Notes under the pieces: generated by a model
Databases searched by the model: none
Told to the model about the DNA's origin: nothing
The model's input: only the letters and a program-made list of their open reading frames with translations
Program-made: the position numbers and the translations under genes
Part shown: piece by piece, positions 1 through 11,900 of the stretch
How the letters are laid out: every line of letters starts with the position of its first letter
Numbering within the stretch: position 1 is the stretch's first letter
Source: Magicicada septendecula
Taxonomy: Eukaryota > Arthropoda > Insecta > Hemiptera > Cicadidae
Assembly (NCBI GenBank): GCA_034769895.1
Contig: CM068367.1
Coordinates: 348,627,111 to 348,691,110, forward strand
Length of the DNA: 64,000 bases
Direction of reading: 5' to 3'

Positions 1-1440
1 TTCATCACTTTCATGAATTATGAACCTTATCATTGGTTTAATCATTTCATTCCTTTTAAATTGATATATTATAGTCCATATCTGTAGACATTTTGTGGAA
101 ATTACCAAATTCTTTCCTTTTTTGGAAATCTAGGCTCAAACATTGATTTCCGCCTTTATACAATTTTTCTTCCATTTTAATTGTTATTAATACTATTATA
201 ATAAATTTTAATTAGTCATATTTCTCTTCCTTTCCTTAAATACATATAAATTGAACCTTTGAACTGGTTTTTTGTGTTAGTCTCTGAATTTGACATTGCT
301 CTTTAAAATTAATTAATTTATATATTTTGAAAATTTACAATCTTTTAAGGTATATTTCCTTATTATCATTTTAACTCATAGGATCATTCCCAGTAGTGGT
401 TAATTGATTTACCTTATCTAAATCTTGCTAGTTTACAGGATTTATAAGTGAATTATACTGGTTTATATGGTTTCTGTGAATTCACCAAATGGCCTAGAGT
501 TTAGAATTTTACATTTCTGTCTTTCTCAAATAAATTTAATCCCACCACTCCTCTGACTTTACATAGTTATTATTACATGAAAATAAAATGGTTTATAACT
601 TATTGTGAGGTGTAGTATTTAATTAACACTACTGTTATAAAAAAATAATTATGAACATGATTTAGCCATCTGTACAATTGAACTTATTGCTGTCATGGTT
701 TGAACATATACTTTTAACTCCTTTTGAATTAACACAGCATACCTACTGAAACATTATTAATGGTATGTATGCTGTTATTTAGCAAACATAATTCATTTTA
801 AACACATAATATAAATCTTATTTTCTAATAACTCTTACAAATACATTGATTTTATGGCTGTGAACAAACAGTCTATTTAAACATTTTAAACCTATGAATA
901 CTAAGTTAATGCTAGTCCTTTCTGGTGTAAACCATTATTATTTATGATCCCCTTCATCAGTAAACATGACCACCCATACTCTAGTTATTAGCATTTTTTT
1001 ACAAATGTCTTGTAAATAAAGAGTTACATTAAAATAATAAAATACTGGAAATCTTCCATTTTATTATTTTATTATGCTGTTTATTATTGGATATTAAAGT
1101 TGTTATATAGCATATTGATAAGTCATAGTATCACTAACTTTAAGTTTATTGCATTTCCAAAAAACACTTACACAAATTTACTTTCACTGGTGGTTCTGAT
1201 ATTTTGAGTCTCACTATCTCAGACCAGACCTTTAGTAATCATGGACTGTTAAGACTTGTTTATTTTCTTTATCACACAATCGCTTTAGTCGGTTCACTTC
1301 TTATAATACTATACAACACTTTAGTTTTCTAAATAATTACATTTTTATAGGATTTTGGTATGTTATACTTTCTTTTTAATCGTTTTGGTGGGTTTGGGGT
1401 TGATGGTAGTTAATAATAATAATAGGTTTTACAACGGTGT
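1..1440. other. AT-rich non-coding stretch
   Basis: Very AT-rich sequence with many short poly-A and poly-T runs and stops in all frames. I see no coding segment, no terminal repeats and no RNA gene. It may be intronic or intergenic. Confidence 0.6.
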
Positions 1441-1590
1441 TTCTTTCATACTATTTCTTCCTCTCCTCCTGTCTTCTTTCTTGTCTTTCTTCTTATCTTC
1501 TTTCTTGTACTTCTTCTTATCTTCTTTCTTGTCTTCTTTCTTGTCCTTATTTCTATCTTCTTTCTTGTCTTCATCCTTCTTTCTTGGGTA
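1441..1590. repeat. Pyrimidine-rich minisatellite
   Basis: A degenerate tandem repeat of units such as CTTCTTATCTTCTTTCTTGT, repeated about six times with small changes, making one strand almost pure C/T. The apparent reading frames through it (Ser/Phe/Leu-rich) are by-products of the repeat and not genes. Confidence 0.8.
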
Positions 1591-2037
1591 AACCAAGGTA
1601 CTTCGTGTTATCTCGACTGATGGTTAGTTTGGATCATCTAATTTATTTACTGACACGGACCTTGTTCTTCTCTAAAGGTTTCAGGGTATTGTTTTCTTCC
1701 TGATCACAATTTTATTCTTCCTTCTTCTTGTCTTTGGGGTATTTTGGTGTTCACCACTCTTAAACTGATTCTCTTTCTTCTTGATATGGTGTTATTTAAT
1801 TTGTTTACTGCTCCTAGCTTCCTGGGTAAATTACTGATCTTATAATATGAGTTGCTTTCAATACTTTCTTTGATATTTAAACAGTGGTTTTTATATAATG
1901 TAATGAGGATTTTTATTTTATCGTGGTTCATTCCTTTGACTTCATTAAATATCATTCAATATTATTTTAACATATGTGGTGTAATTAATTTTTATGATTT
2001 TATATGACTTAATAAGTAGTGGATTTTCTGTCACGCT

Positions 2038-2040
<3 letters not shown>
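1591..2040. other. AT-rich non-coding stretch
   Basis: No supported gene. Short open frames here have low-complexity or random-looking translations. Confidence 0.5.

Positions 2041-2080
<40 letters not shown>
2041..2080. repeat. (AT)n microsatellite at the outer end of the inverted Penelope copy
   Basis: Fifteen AT units followed by an imperfect TATA run. It directly abuts the 3' terminus of the minus-strand Penelope-like copy. The sense copy (4,882-4,925) and the tail at 37.73-37.86 kb also end in (TA)n, so this is probably the element's terminus or a preferred target. Confidence 0.85.
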
Positions 2081-3005
2081 TTCAATCACTTTCTGCTACA
2101 GTTCGTTTCTTGATGTATATAATACTATAATACTTTAACTATTTTACCTCAAGATATATTTTTTCCTTTAGGAACATGTTTCGGGAGATCCTGTTCTCCC
2201 ATCTTCAGCCTTCGCCATCTTGCTTCTGGTGTAGTATTTGTGTGTTGGCTTCTGGATGTTATTTAGGTGGTTTGTTGGTCTTTGGTCCTTCAATGTTGCA
2301 TTATTGTGTGTGGTTGTGGTATCTGTTTTTGTATTTTGTGTATTTTCGATGTTGAGTGCTTTGAATATTGTGTCATGTTTTGTATTGATTTGTATTTGTT
2401 CTGGTATTAATTTGTTTTGTGTTTTATGTTTGTAAATCTGTAAATTTTCCCAAATGTTCATTATGGTGCCTTTGTGTGGTATATGTTTTATTAGTGTTAC
2501 ATTGGTTATGTCTGGGAATTCATGTCCTGTGTTTATTGCATGTGTGGCTAAATTGGATTTATATATATTTGGTTTTTTGTATGCATTTCATTTAGGTGTT
2601 CAAAATAACGTTTTTTCAGCTGTTTTTTTGTTTGTCCAATATAACATTTATTGCAATCTTGGCATTCAATTTTGTATATACCGTTGGTTGTTGTATTATC
2701 TTTGTTGTGTGAGCTATTTAGATTTTGTAATTTATTTTTATTAGTTTTGTATGCTATTTTTATATCTGTGTTTTTAAATAGTTTTGTTAGTTTTGACATT
2801 TTATTATTTATATATGTGAATGTGGCCCATTTTTTGTTGTTGTTATTTTTTATGTGTTGTTCAGTTTGATTAATTCTTAATTGTTCAGTTTTTATTTTGT
2901 ATTTGATTTTATTTTCTATTTTAATCATAGTATTTTTATTGTATCCATTTGCATAACCAATTTGGTATATTATATTTCTTTCTTTGTCAGTTTCTTGTTT
3001 GTTTA
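2081..3005 (-). mobile_element. Penelope-like element family A, inverted 3' portion
   Basis: Minus-strand copy of the 3' part of the Penelope-like element at 3,013-4,881. It covers the linker after the reverse transcriptase, the GIY-YIG endonuclease domain (GIYKIECQDCNKCYIGQTKK) and the C-terminal basic tail, then the non-coding tail. Its reading frame is shifted once after the nuclease core. The C-terminal frame then continues past the point where the sense copy stops and ends within the tail (codon at 2,168). Compared with the sense copy it is only a few percent different by eye. It retains an extra 40 or so terminal bases (2,081-2,124) that are absent from the sense copy but present at 37.8 kb. 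It is truncated at the same side as the sense copy, so the two meet head to head at about 3,007. Confidence 0.9.
2178..2208 (-). ncRNA. Hammerhead-like core motif in the inverted Penelope copy
   Basis: On the minus strand: CTGAAGA, one T, a perfect 6-bp stem GGGAGA/TCTCCC with a 6-base loop, then GAAAC. This is identical to the motif at 4,798-4,828. It is overlapped by the C-terminal reading frame of this copy. The core bases fit the hammerhead consensus CUGANGA...GAAA, but I could not pair convincing stems I and III. Confidence 0.45.
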
Positions 3006-3006
3006 T

Positions 3007-3028
3007 TTGCTTGACAAAAGTCAAGCAA
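3007..3028. repeat. Perfect palindrome at the head-to-head junction
   Basis: TTGCTTGAC and GTCAAGCAA form a 9-bp perfect stem around an AAAA loop. It lies exactly where the inverted and sense Penelope pieces meet. The right half is part of the sense coding sequence (DKSQATVIINK). The left half looks like a copied inverse of it, as would arise from snap-back priming. Confidence 0.85.
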
Positions 3029-3212
3029 CAGTAATCATTAATAAAACAGACTACATCAAAAAAACCGAAGACTTCATCAACAATAATAAATGCGTACAAC
3101 TAGATAAAAACCCTACAGAAAACTATCTTAAACAAACAATAAAACTAATAAAAACATTTTCAACAATAAAAACATAGACATATATATAAACAATAATCCA
3201 GAACCACCTAAA

Positions 3213-4670
3213 ATGAACAGCCTAATAAAAATACACAAATTAAACAACCCAATACGTCCATTAATCAATTTCAAAAAAGCTCCTACATACAAAATAGCAA
3301 GAATAATAGCACAAAAACTAAAAAATAACCATCTAACAAATAACCATCATAACATAAAAAATACATACGAATTAATAGACAAACTAAAAATAATAAATAT
3401 AAATGAAAATACATTTTTCACATCATATGACATAACAAACATGTACACTAATATCCCAGTAGAAGAAACAATTGACATAATAATAAACAAACTTATAGAA
3501 CACAATGAAAACAAACAATATATAACCGAAATAAAAAATAGTCTCCAACTAATACTAAAACAAAATTACTTTGAATTTAATAGCAAAATTTATCAACAGA
3601 AAGAAGGTTTAGCAATGGGATCACCATTATCAAGCATAATAGCAGAAATATTCCTACAACATATAGACACCAAAATACAAAATATCATAAAAACACATGA
3701 CCCAGATGGCATATGGATAAGATATGTAGATGATGGACTATATGTATCAAATAACAAAAACACAAATGCAGAGAACATACTGAAACAAATCAATAACATA
3801 CATCCCAAAATACAATTCACAGAAGAAAAAGAAAAACATAACAAAATCAACTATTTAGACATAACCATCACAAGATACAACAAACACATACAATATGCAA
3901 TATATAGAAAACCAACTTCCACTAACATCATTATACCTAACCATTCTGACCACCCACCACAACATAAAATGGCAGCATTTTATTCGTTATTTAACAGAAT
4001 GTACAAAATACCCCTAAACAAACAAGAAACTGACAAAGAAAGAAATATAATATACCAAATTGGTTATGAAAATGGATACAATAAAAATACTATGATCAAA
4101 ATAGAAAATAAAATCAAATACAAAATAAAAACTGAACAATTAAGAATTAATCAAACTGAACAACACATAAATAATAACAACAACAAAAAATGGGCCACAT
4201 TCACATATATAAATAATAAAATGACAAAACTATTTAAAAACACAGATATAAAAATAGCATACAAAACTAATAAAAATAAATTACAAAATCTAAATAGCTC
4301 ACACAACAAAGATAATACAACAACCAACGGTATATACAAAATTGAATGCCAAGATTGCAATAAATGTTATATTGGACAAACAAAAAAACAGCTGAAAAAA
4401 CGTTATTTTGAACACCTAAATGCATACAAAAAACCAAATATATATAAATCCAATTTAGCCACACATGCAATAAACACAGGACATGAATTCCCAGACATAA
4501 CCAATGTAACACTAATAAAACATATACCACACAAAGGCACCATAATGAACATTTGGGAAAATTTACAGATTTACAAACATAAAACACAAAACAAATTAAT
4601 ACCAGAACAAATACAAATCAATACAAAACATGACACAATATTCAAAGCACTCAACATCGAAAATACATAA
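3213..4670 (+). pseudogene. Penelope-type reverse transcriptase with GIY-YIG endonuclease
   Basis: A 485-residue open segment. Penelope reverse transcriptases copy element RNA at a nick made by their GIY-YIG domain. Visible motifs are the early RT block (SLIKIHKLNNPIRPLI, residues 3-18), the GLAMGSPLSS block near residue 131, the catalytic YVDD near residue 171, and GIY-YIG (GIYKI...CYIGQTKK...RYFEHL) near residues 373-402 with a Cys pair (ECQDC) inside, as usual in this family. The first Met is internal. Coding similarity continues upstream in another frame (about 3,013-3,177), so one frameshift lies between. It stops with ...ALNIENT, whereas the inverted copy reads on for about 50 residues, so the stop looks acquired. 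Probably inactive. Confidence 0.9.
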
Positions 4671-4797
4671 AATACAAAAACAGATACCACAACCACACAC
4701 AATAATGCAACATTGAAGGACCAAAGACCAACAAACCACCTAAATAACATCCAGAAGCCAACACACAAATACTGCACCAGAAGCAAGATGGCGAAGG

Positions 4798-4828
4798 CTG
4801 AAGATGGGAGAACAGGATCTCCCGAAAC
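4798..4828 (+). ncRNA. Hammerhead-like core motif in Penelope A tail
   Basis: CTGAAGA (4,798-4,804), T, stem GGGAGA (4,806-4,811), loop ACAGGA, stem TCTCCC (4,818-4,823), GAAAC (4,824-4,828). Bases match the catalytic core C3-U4-G5-A6-N7-G8-A9 and G12-A13-A14 with stem II between them. A second small hairpin, TTCC-TAAA-GGAA, follows. Hammerhead ribozymes are known in Penelope terminal repeats. Stems I and III are not obvious here, so activity is unproven. Confidence 0.5.
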
Positions 4829-4880
4829 ATGTTCCTAAAGGAAAAAATATATCTTGAGGTAAAATAGTTAAAGTATTATA

Positions 4881-4881
<1 letters not shown>

Positions 4882-4925
<44 letters not shown>
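4882..4925. repeat. (TA)n microsatellite at the end of Penelope A
   Basis: Uninterrupted TA dinucleotides directly after the element's tail, mirroring 2,041-2,080. Confidence 0.9.
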
Positions 4926-4929
<4 letters not shown>

Positions 4930-6620
4930 GAGGAGAATCCGCTATAAAGCGTTCATTCTAATGCATGCGGATAAGTCCATTATATAACAAAAGTGAGACG
5001 GTAAGAAACACATCATCCGATTAATTGTAAACTGGAGTTATACTGTAGAGAAAGTATAACTTAATATAATAATGATAATATTACAATAATTTTATATAAT
5101 TAGTATAATACACAATAATTTCACCTTACCAAATAGCTATAACTGAGCATAATGCAAACCATATATCATTATTTAGTTCAATTAAATAAGCTTGACTTGT
5201 TTCCATTATTTTAAAACTTATTACAATGGCTTAAAACTGCTAACATTACTCACATCATAATTTCATTTTGTAAAGACGACATTAAAAAAAATTTTATATT
5301 CCAAGGGCAACGTTTTTCAGTTATGCCGTTTCAGTTACCCTTCTCAAAAGTTTCTCTCTGAAAAAAAAAATATAACAGATTCAGATATTTATCTTCATAG
5401 GCGATTGTTGTTGCTGGTATGAACAGCTTCAAATGAGAACGTAGGATTTGAAAAAAGTCCTTCGTTAGTATGCAAGCATAAATGAATGCGGCACTCGCCG
5501 AAGAAGACACTATGCATCAATCAACCGCTTAATAACAAGAATATGGCTCATTAAAACAGTAAAATTGGAGTTTTGGAAATTTCTTTATTAAATATTGTTT
5601 TATACGTCATATATTCTGATACCTCATGATACCACACACACATATATATATACATACCTCTACCTCATATATTTAGAGAAAATTACGAAGCACTATTTTT
5701 TGTAAACTAAAAAGCACCATTAAATTCTACCACAGTCTCAGACAATGATAGGAATGAAAAGTGAGTGGTATATGGCAATATGAAAGCATTTATACGAGTA
5801 GGTCTTGAGAAACTTTAAAGGTTCACGATAGAGAGTGAAACACTTACCTTTAAAATATGGAAATAGAAGTGAATAATACCACCTAATATCTCTTTCATAT
5901 GCGGAAATAAATAGTTCAGCAACACTTTTTTCCGTAATGAAGAGTTATGTATGCACGTGTATAATGACATTAGAATCTGAATTTATTTAAATGAACTAGA
6001 GTGGAAGTATGTAATCACAGTATTATATATCCTATATATGCTAATTATCTGTGTTATGTTTAAATTCGTATAAATTTGTGTCGGCGTGACCTTTATGAAG
6101 TTTTTAAGACAATGTCGAATGTGTTGCCTGTGTGGAACAGTTAAAAACACCAAACACAGTTTTACATTTTCTCTAGCTAATATAGACAAATTGTGTATGG
6201 AAATTCCTACTTAAAGTCTATTACAATCTTTGTAAAAAAACACAAATGTTGTGTGCATAATTCTCATAATTATGGTTTTATCCGTTATTTCCTATTTCCC
6301 GTAATAAATAATGCACTAGTTAGTAGAGACTCCAACTAACGACTTAGCAACTTGGACTCTCACTTAAACCGTAAGTTCCACATTATCGTGAGGGCATTAT
6401 ATATATGTGTAGAGTGTCTGGGTCCATCCCTATGTATATGTATGTAGATTTATTTATATGTAAATGTTGTTTTTATTTTTCATTACTTGATTATGTAAAC
6501 ACTTTCTTATTTTCAAAGACAATTATAACTATTTATAACTATCTTTGTCTGTTCAGCGTTGTTATTTTTATTACTATTGTACATCCTGAATATCACTAAA
6601 TACAATATTTCTTAGTTACT
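4926..6620. other. Non-coding stretch between Penelope A and the LINE
   Basis: AT-rich, with no element termini recognised. A 68-codon minus-strand open segment at 5,983-6,189 has no features I can name and is not called as a gene. Confidence 0.5.
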
Positions 6621-6634
6621 AAGAATGCTAGTTT
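6621..6634. repeat. Left target-site duplication of the LINE
   Basis: AAGAATGCTAGTTT, matched perfectly by 8,922-8,935. It marks the 5' insertion boundary, so the LINE begins at 6,635. Confidence 0.92.
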
Positions 6635-8450
6635 ATGGGATATTTACTAAACTTTGTAATAAACTTCTTACAGCACAGAGAGATCCGGGTAAGAGTGAAT
6701 GGCATATTATCAGATAAATATAAAATCTCAAACGGAGTGCTACAGGGTTCTCCACTTAGTGCCACTCTCTTTTTAATTGCCATTAACGAAATTTCTTCTG
6801 TCAAAGTCCATCCAAAAATGTCTTTTCGCCGACGATTTAACCCTTTTGTGCAAAGGAATCAACATCCAGACCACTATGGACTGCATTCAGGAAAGACTCA
6901 ATAAATTAACTAACTGGGCGCAAAACACGGGTTTTAAATTTTCAGAATCAAAATCTGAATATATAATTTTTTATCGCATCAGAAGACCACATTCAAGAAA
7001 TATAAAGTTGTCACTTGGAACTAAAGAAATTAGACAATCAAATTAAATCAATATATTAGGTCTCACGTTCGACCAGCGACTCACATGGGGTACTCACTTA
7101 AGGTGACTTAAGGGGGACATTAAAAGGTGAATGTTTAAGGACAATGAACCTTATTAAATCAATCGCATCATGCAACTGGGGTGCCAGCAAAGACGTAATC
7201 ATGAACACCTACAAAGCCTTTATAAGGTCAAAAACGGATTACGGAGCAATAATATATGACTCAGCTAAACAAACCATTTTAAAACCTCTGGAGACTATAC
7301 ATACATCCGCCCTACGCCTGGCCGTAGGAGCGTTTAGAACTAGCCTGATTAACAGCATTCTACTCGAGTCGCATGAATATCCGCATAGAATAAGAAGAAT
7401 AAAACGCTGTTTGTCATTTGCCACAAGAGCAGCTTCAAATCCTGATAACCATGTAGGTCTTAATGTATTCTCAAATAGGAACAGCGACAAATTTGCTATA
7501 CGCCCAACCCTACCCAAACCAGTTTATGAACGTATTAATATCTATCTACGCACTCATTTTCCTTCTGTTTTGACCCAGCAACATCCACCAGAGCCTCCTT
7601 GGTGTCGTAAACCTCTAAAATTTTATAACATGATCTCAGAATCCCCAAAAGCTACTACAACTCCGTACATTTTCTTGTCTAAGTTCTACGAAAAATTTGA
7701 TAAATACACAGAGTACACTCATGTGTTCACGGATGGTTCTCGCACAGACGAAAACAAATAATGTGCAGTAATATTATCTGGACATGAATACTTATTCAGG
7801 TTGGACGGGGTCTGCTCGGTTTTTTTCTGCGAAGCATATGCAATTCGTTCAGCACTGGAAATAATAAAAGATTCCATGGGCTCCAAGTACATTATCTTCT
7901 CAGATTCTCGAAGTGTTTTAGATAGTATGCAGCAGGAGGACAGCAAAGAACCCATTATTCAAGACATAAGTAATATAACCCTTGATAACTCAACTAGACA
8001 GTGCAAGGAAATTATTTTCAGTTGGATACCATCGCACATCGGAATTAAGGGCAACGAGATGGCTGATAGGGCTGCGAAAACTGCTACGTTGAGTCAATAT
8101 CATCCTCACAAACTATCCCACAATGACCTTAAGAAATATCTGCATTTAAAACTTCTGGAGTACTGGAATGATGAATTGCTTAAGTCACCACCCGCCAAGC
8201 TATTCCTAGTGAGAAAAAATATTTACGAGCAGCACTCACTTGCTACAGACTTCAAGAGAAATCAAGTGGTCATAATAAGACTCCGCATCGGCCACACGCT
8301 ACTGACTCACAAGTACATTTTCACAAGAGAGCCTCCTGCGAGATGTAATCGCTGTGGCGCGGTTTTGTCAGCTTTCCATCTCGTTTCAAGAGTGCCCTGC
8401 TCTGCAGCATCTACGAAGCAAATTTAATATCCCTGCAGATGTGCGAAAAA
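6635..8450 (+). pseudogene. ORF2 remnant: reverse transcriptase C-half, thumb/linker, RNase H, zinc motif
   Basis: The RT block NGVLQGSPLSATLFLIAINEIS lies near 6,735-6,800 and the catalytic box FADD near 6,825, in a different frame, so there is a frameshift between them. A further frame change precedes 7,144. From 7,144 to about 8,427 one frame runs through the thumb region and RNase H, interrupted by a single TAA at 7,759-7,761 right after FTDGSRTDENK. RNase H catalytic positions are all visible: D in TDGSR, E in CEAYAI, D in SDSRSV and D in NEMADRAAK. The C-terminal CNRCG motif near 8,345 is present but the frame is lost soon after. Inactive but only moderately decayed. Confidence 0.88.
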
Positions 8451-8921
8451 GTTTAAACGACAAGACTGCAGCCACCAACATACTTCTCCTCTTAAAGTAG
8501 ATTCAGTTGTTAACAGCAATATAGGTATGAACTAAGAAAATTATAAGACAATTAAAAATTGTGTAATTAAGTTAATGGATTGATATGTTATTATGACTTA
8601 TTGTTATATAGTTGTTATATTTTGTTACTTAGTGTTATATTTATTATATGTATATTTAGTTATATTTATCTATGTGCATGATGTGTATTTATATTGTTTG
8701 TGTTGTGGGGGGTTAATATTTCTCGTTTTATTTTGCATCAGTTAAACTAATACTGTTGTTTGTTAAATATTTTTATCTATCTCATTTGTTTACACTATTT
8801 GGTATTTAAACAAATATTTACTATATGTTAACACATCTGTTTAAGAATTTGTACAAATTCATTTTTGTGGTCGCTAATGACCGTTGCTGTTGCAGCGACC
8901 TTATAAAAAAAAATTAAAAAA
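6635..8921 (+). mobile_element. 5'-truncated LINE, I/Jockey superfamily with RNase H
   Basis: Begins abruptly inside the reverse transcriptase and ends with an A-rich tail (8,901-8,923). It is flanked by a perfect 14-bp target-site duplication, so both ends are precisely defined. 5' truncation with a 3' A-rich tail and a variable-length duplication is the signature of target-primed reverse transcription. An RNase H domain after the RT and a C-terminal Cys motif (CNRCGAVL...H) point to the I-like branch rather than R1, RTE or L1. The non-coding 3' region is about 450 bp. Confidence 0.92.
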
Positions 8922-8935
8922 AAGAATGCTAGTTT
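8922..8935. repeat. Right target-site duplication of the LINE
   Basis: AAGAATGCTAGTTT, identical to 6,621-6,634. Removing one copy plus the LINE restores a continuous pre-insertion site (...CTTAGTTACT-AAGAATGCTAGTTT-CGTTAGAG). Confidence 0.92.
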
Positions 8936-11900
8936 CGTTAGAGTATCGTATACTGTGTATGGGTATTATTAAATTACTGTCTAGTTAACAATCCTTTGTT
9001 GAAGCCATCTGATTGTGTTGTTTTAAGAAGCAAATAAAACTTAACCATATTGAGTTACATTATGTTTTGGGAAAATTTGTGGTGGAGTGATTTCAATCCA
9101 GCTTCAAGAATTGCTAAAAACTCCAGTGATTCACTATTTTATTATAATACACTAGCGTATAACAGAAAGAGTGGGGTCTTACCATGAGATAGGCCGTTTG
9201 CGGAGAATTTAGTTTAGACTACGAATCATGCTACAACTGGGGGCAGAGATATAAACGATTTCTCTAGCAATCAGTACCCATTGCTCCGTTTTAGGTGAAG
9301 ATATTCAGATGGGTAAGAATGGGTAGCGTAAGTATAAAGAAACGGAGTGTGTCACGCCGATATGGGGTAAAGGGAGGTAATGGACCTAATGTCAGTTAAG
9401 TTCTAGCCTTAACGGCAATTACAAAATTGCAAGGAGACACCTAAAGGTAAACTACTTTTCAGCAGTAGCCTATATTATTTTAATTTTTAAGTTAACAGAG
9501 GTTTGCAATTGTATTCACAACAAATATTTTACACAATCGAAATGTCTTAAGAACTTTTCATTTTTGTTTTGTTGGTTGGAGTGATTAATTTAAGCAAATA
9601 ATGAAACAATGAAAAACAACAAGTCGCAATTATTTGAATAACAATTCATTACGCATCATTTCCGTTACTGTAACTTACTGCGAGCTATTTGGCAAAATAT
9701 CTGGCGAATATTTTGCCGGCCACGTAATCCTGAACAGGTTACACAAATTACAACTAAAGAATTGTGAAGAGCATCTAAAATTTTTACTTGTTTAAGATAT
9801 TCAAATATGCAGTTATTTCATTGTTCTAAGCCACACTTTGCGCGTGTTGTCCCACCTATGTATCCATGCATATAAACACACACGCGCGCGCACATACATG
9901 TACATGTATCATAATAAATAGTGTTATAAGTATTATAGTGCGTAAGGACGAATTACCATAATTTTATTGTGTTTACTATTTTAGATACTAATATTGCTTT
10001 GTCAAAAATGCTTCACGTAAAAAAAAATAGAATTAATAACATAACAATACAGGATAAATGGTTAGTAGTTAGGAACTGGAATCGATAAAACAATTGACTA
10101 AGCTAATTATTGAGTTTCCAGTGAACACTATACTACTCTACTGTACATTACTATTTATTTCCGTTAGTACGAGATTGCGCTGAAGCAGTCTCATTTACAC
10201 AACCTGGTAAATTTTAAATTGTTCATGAGTACGAAGATTAATTTGCATATGAGTGTAGATAACAATACCCAGGAGAATGTTATGTTTAAAGTGTCAGCTG
10301 GTATTGCCCTACATTATTTTAAAGTCAAGTATCAAAAATTTTACACAGTTGGCCTAGCATGGATATTTTCTCGATCATAGCCCAATTGATCATGAAGACT
10401 ATTTTTCATCCAACACAGTATTTTGTCATTCACACAAATATTATGTGCCTCTGCTTCCTTCGCTGTTCGTCCAAATTAAATGTTTTTCATGTAACTATTG
10501 CTATTAATTATTTTAAAATAAATATCGGGAAGGTCTTTCAGGGATTACCGCATCTTTAGATAGGACAAACATCCAACGAAAGTAGCCAACACAAGGTAAT
10601 CCTTTAAAGCATTTGTACCTGCAACCATTTGAAGTAGTATTGCAAAATTTGCTATTTTGGATTAAACGTTTACCACCACTAGCACAAAAATTTTGTTCTT
10701 GATAAAGAAGTTTCCTTTCACCAGTAAATTAAAAGACATGATACACCAATTATTATTTGTTTTGTTGTTTTCGCCCGAGTAGTTAACGTTGACTGTGAAA
10801 AGTATTTACTATCATCAGGTAATATATTGGTGATGTTATTAAATGTTACTCTCAGTTACAGATTAATTAATCTAACAGGAATGTACTACGTCCGTCACAG
10901 CGATGTGACGACGTTATGTATCGTAATGTGTTTCATTGAGTTACTCAAATTTTTTTACTGGCTTCACGTCCTTTTACGTGTCGGTTTAATAAACGACGAA
11001 CCTTTTTCAGATACGTTTGTGATTGCAGCCTAGCGTTACGTCTTAGTTATGTTCATCAAGAAGGATTGAACGTCATATTTCAGTGTTGTTCGTAAAGTTT
11101 GAAGTTTATACTATTTCTCTTCGTTCTGCAGCCATAATTAGAACCACACTTAACTAAATGTCCCGTTATATTCATTGGGCTTCTGCCCTGTCGCTTGTCA
11201 ATTTCAAATCCCAAGAAGTTATCTTGTACTCTCCCGTCTCTTGCCACGTTCTCGTTTTCTACACCTTGATCGTCTCTTTCCAACATCTGCACGCTTGTTA
11301 CTATTTTTGTATCTGGTCGCATCATTCATGCCAGATGTCTTACCCACTACACCATAATCTCCATACTGCCGCCTTATTTCGTAATTATATATTATGTTTC
11401 ATTCAGTCTTTTTTCTTTTATTGGAATACGTATTTTCCTCTGAATTTTAGTACAGATAACGTTTAATCCATTCTTTTTGTTAACATACGTAGGGGACGAC
11501 TGGCAATATGCTTAAAACGGATTTTGTGGGTTGCTTAATTAATCACACAGAAGCCTAGTTAGAGATAACATTTTGACTCTGCACGACTATGCGCTACTAC
11601 CAGACATCTGGTATCTAAAGCGACAGTATACCACTCCTCAGCACTACTTTGGTTAAAATGTAGCGTTCCTTTACAATGTATGATGCTAATAACCACACAC
11701 ACAGCAGTTATTTAATTCTGAATTAAACTGCATGTGTTTGCGTTCTAACAAACAGTCGATACTATTAGAATGACACTAAGACTTGACATTAGCATCTTAT
11801 GGCTCGTCTGCTCATCTATGATTCATGTGCTGCTTTACGAGTCATTCACCCTTTTTGATAGATACTTGGTTCTCATTGTGAATGTATTTTCAGAGAGATG

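Larger units (their letters stand above)
3013..4881 (+). mobile_element. Penelope-like element family A, 5'-truncated sense copy
   Basis: Contains most of a Penelope-type reverse transcriptase followed by a C-terminal GIY-YIG nuclease, the domain order that defines GIY-YIG-bearing Penelope-like elements. The upstream N-terminal region and any 5' terminal repeat are missing, as coding similarity begins at DKSQATVIINKTDY next to the palindrome. The 3' tail carries the hammerhead-like motif and ends in a (TA)n tract. Together with 2,081-3,005 it makes a head-to-head pair with 3' ends pointing outward, an arrangement known for Penelope insertions. Confidence 0.92.

Noticed and set aside
1355-1703. 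Ser/Leu/Phe-rich open frames
   Set aside because: They come from the CTT-rich minisatellite, have no domain and appear in two overlapping frames at once.
3001-3030. Palindrome as a transcription terminator
   Set aside because: Eukaryotic context, and it sits at a retroelement junction; a recombination or priming scar explains it better.
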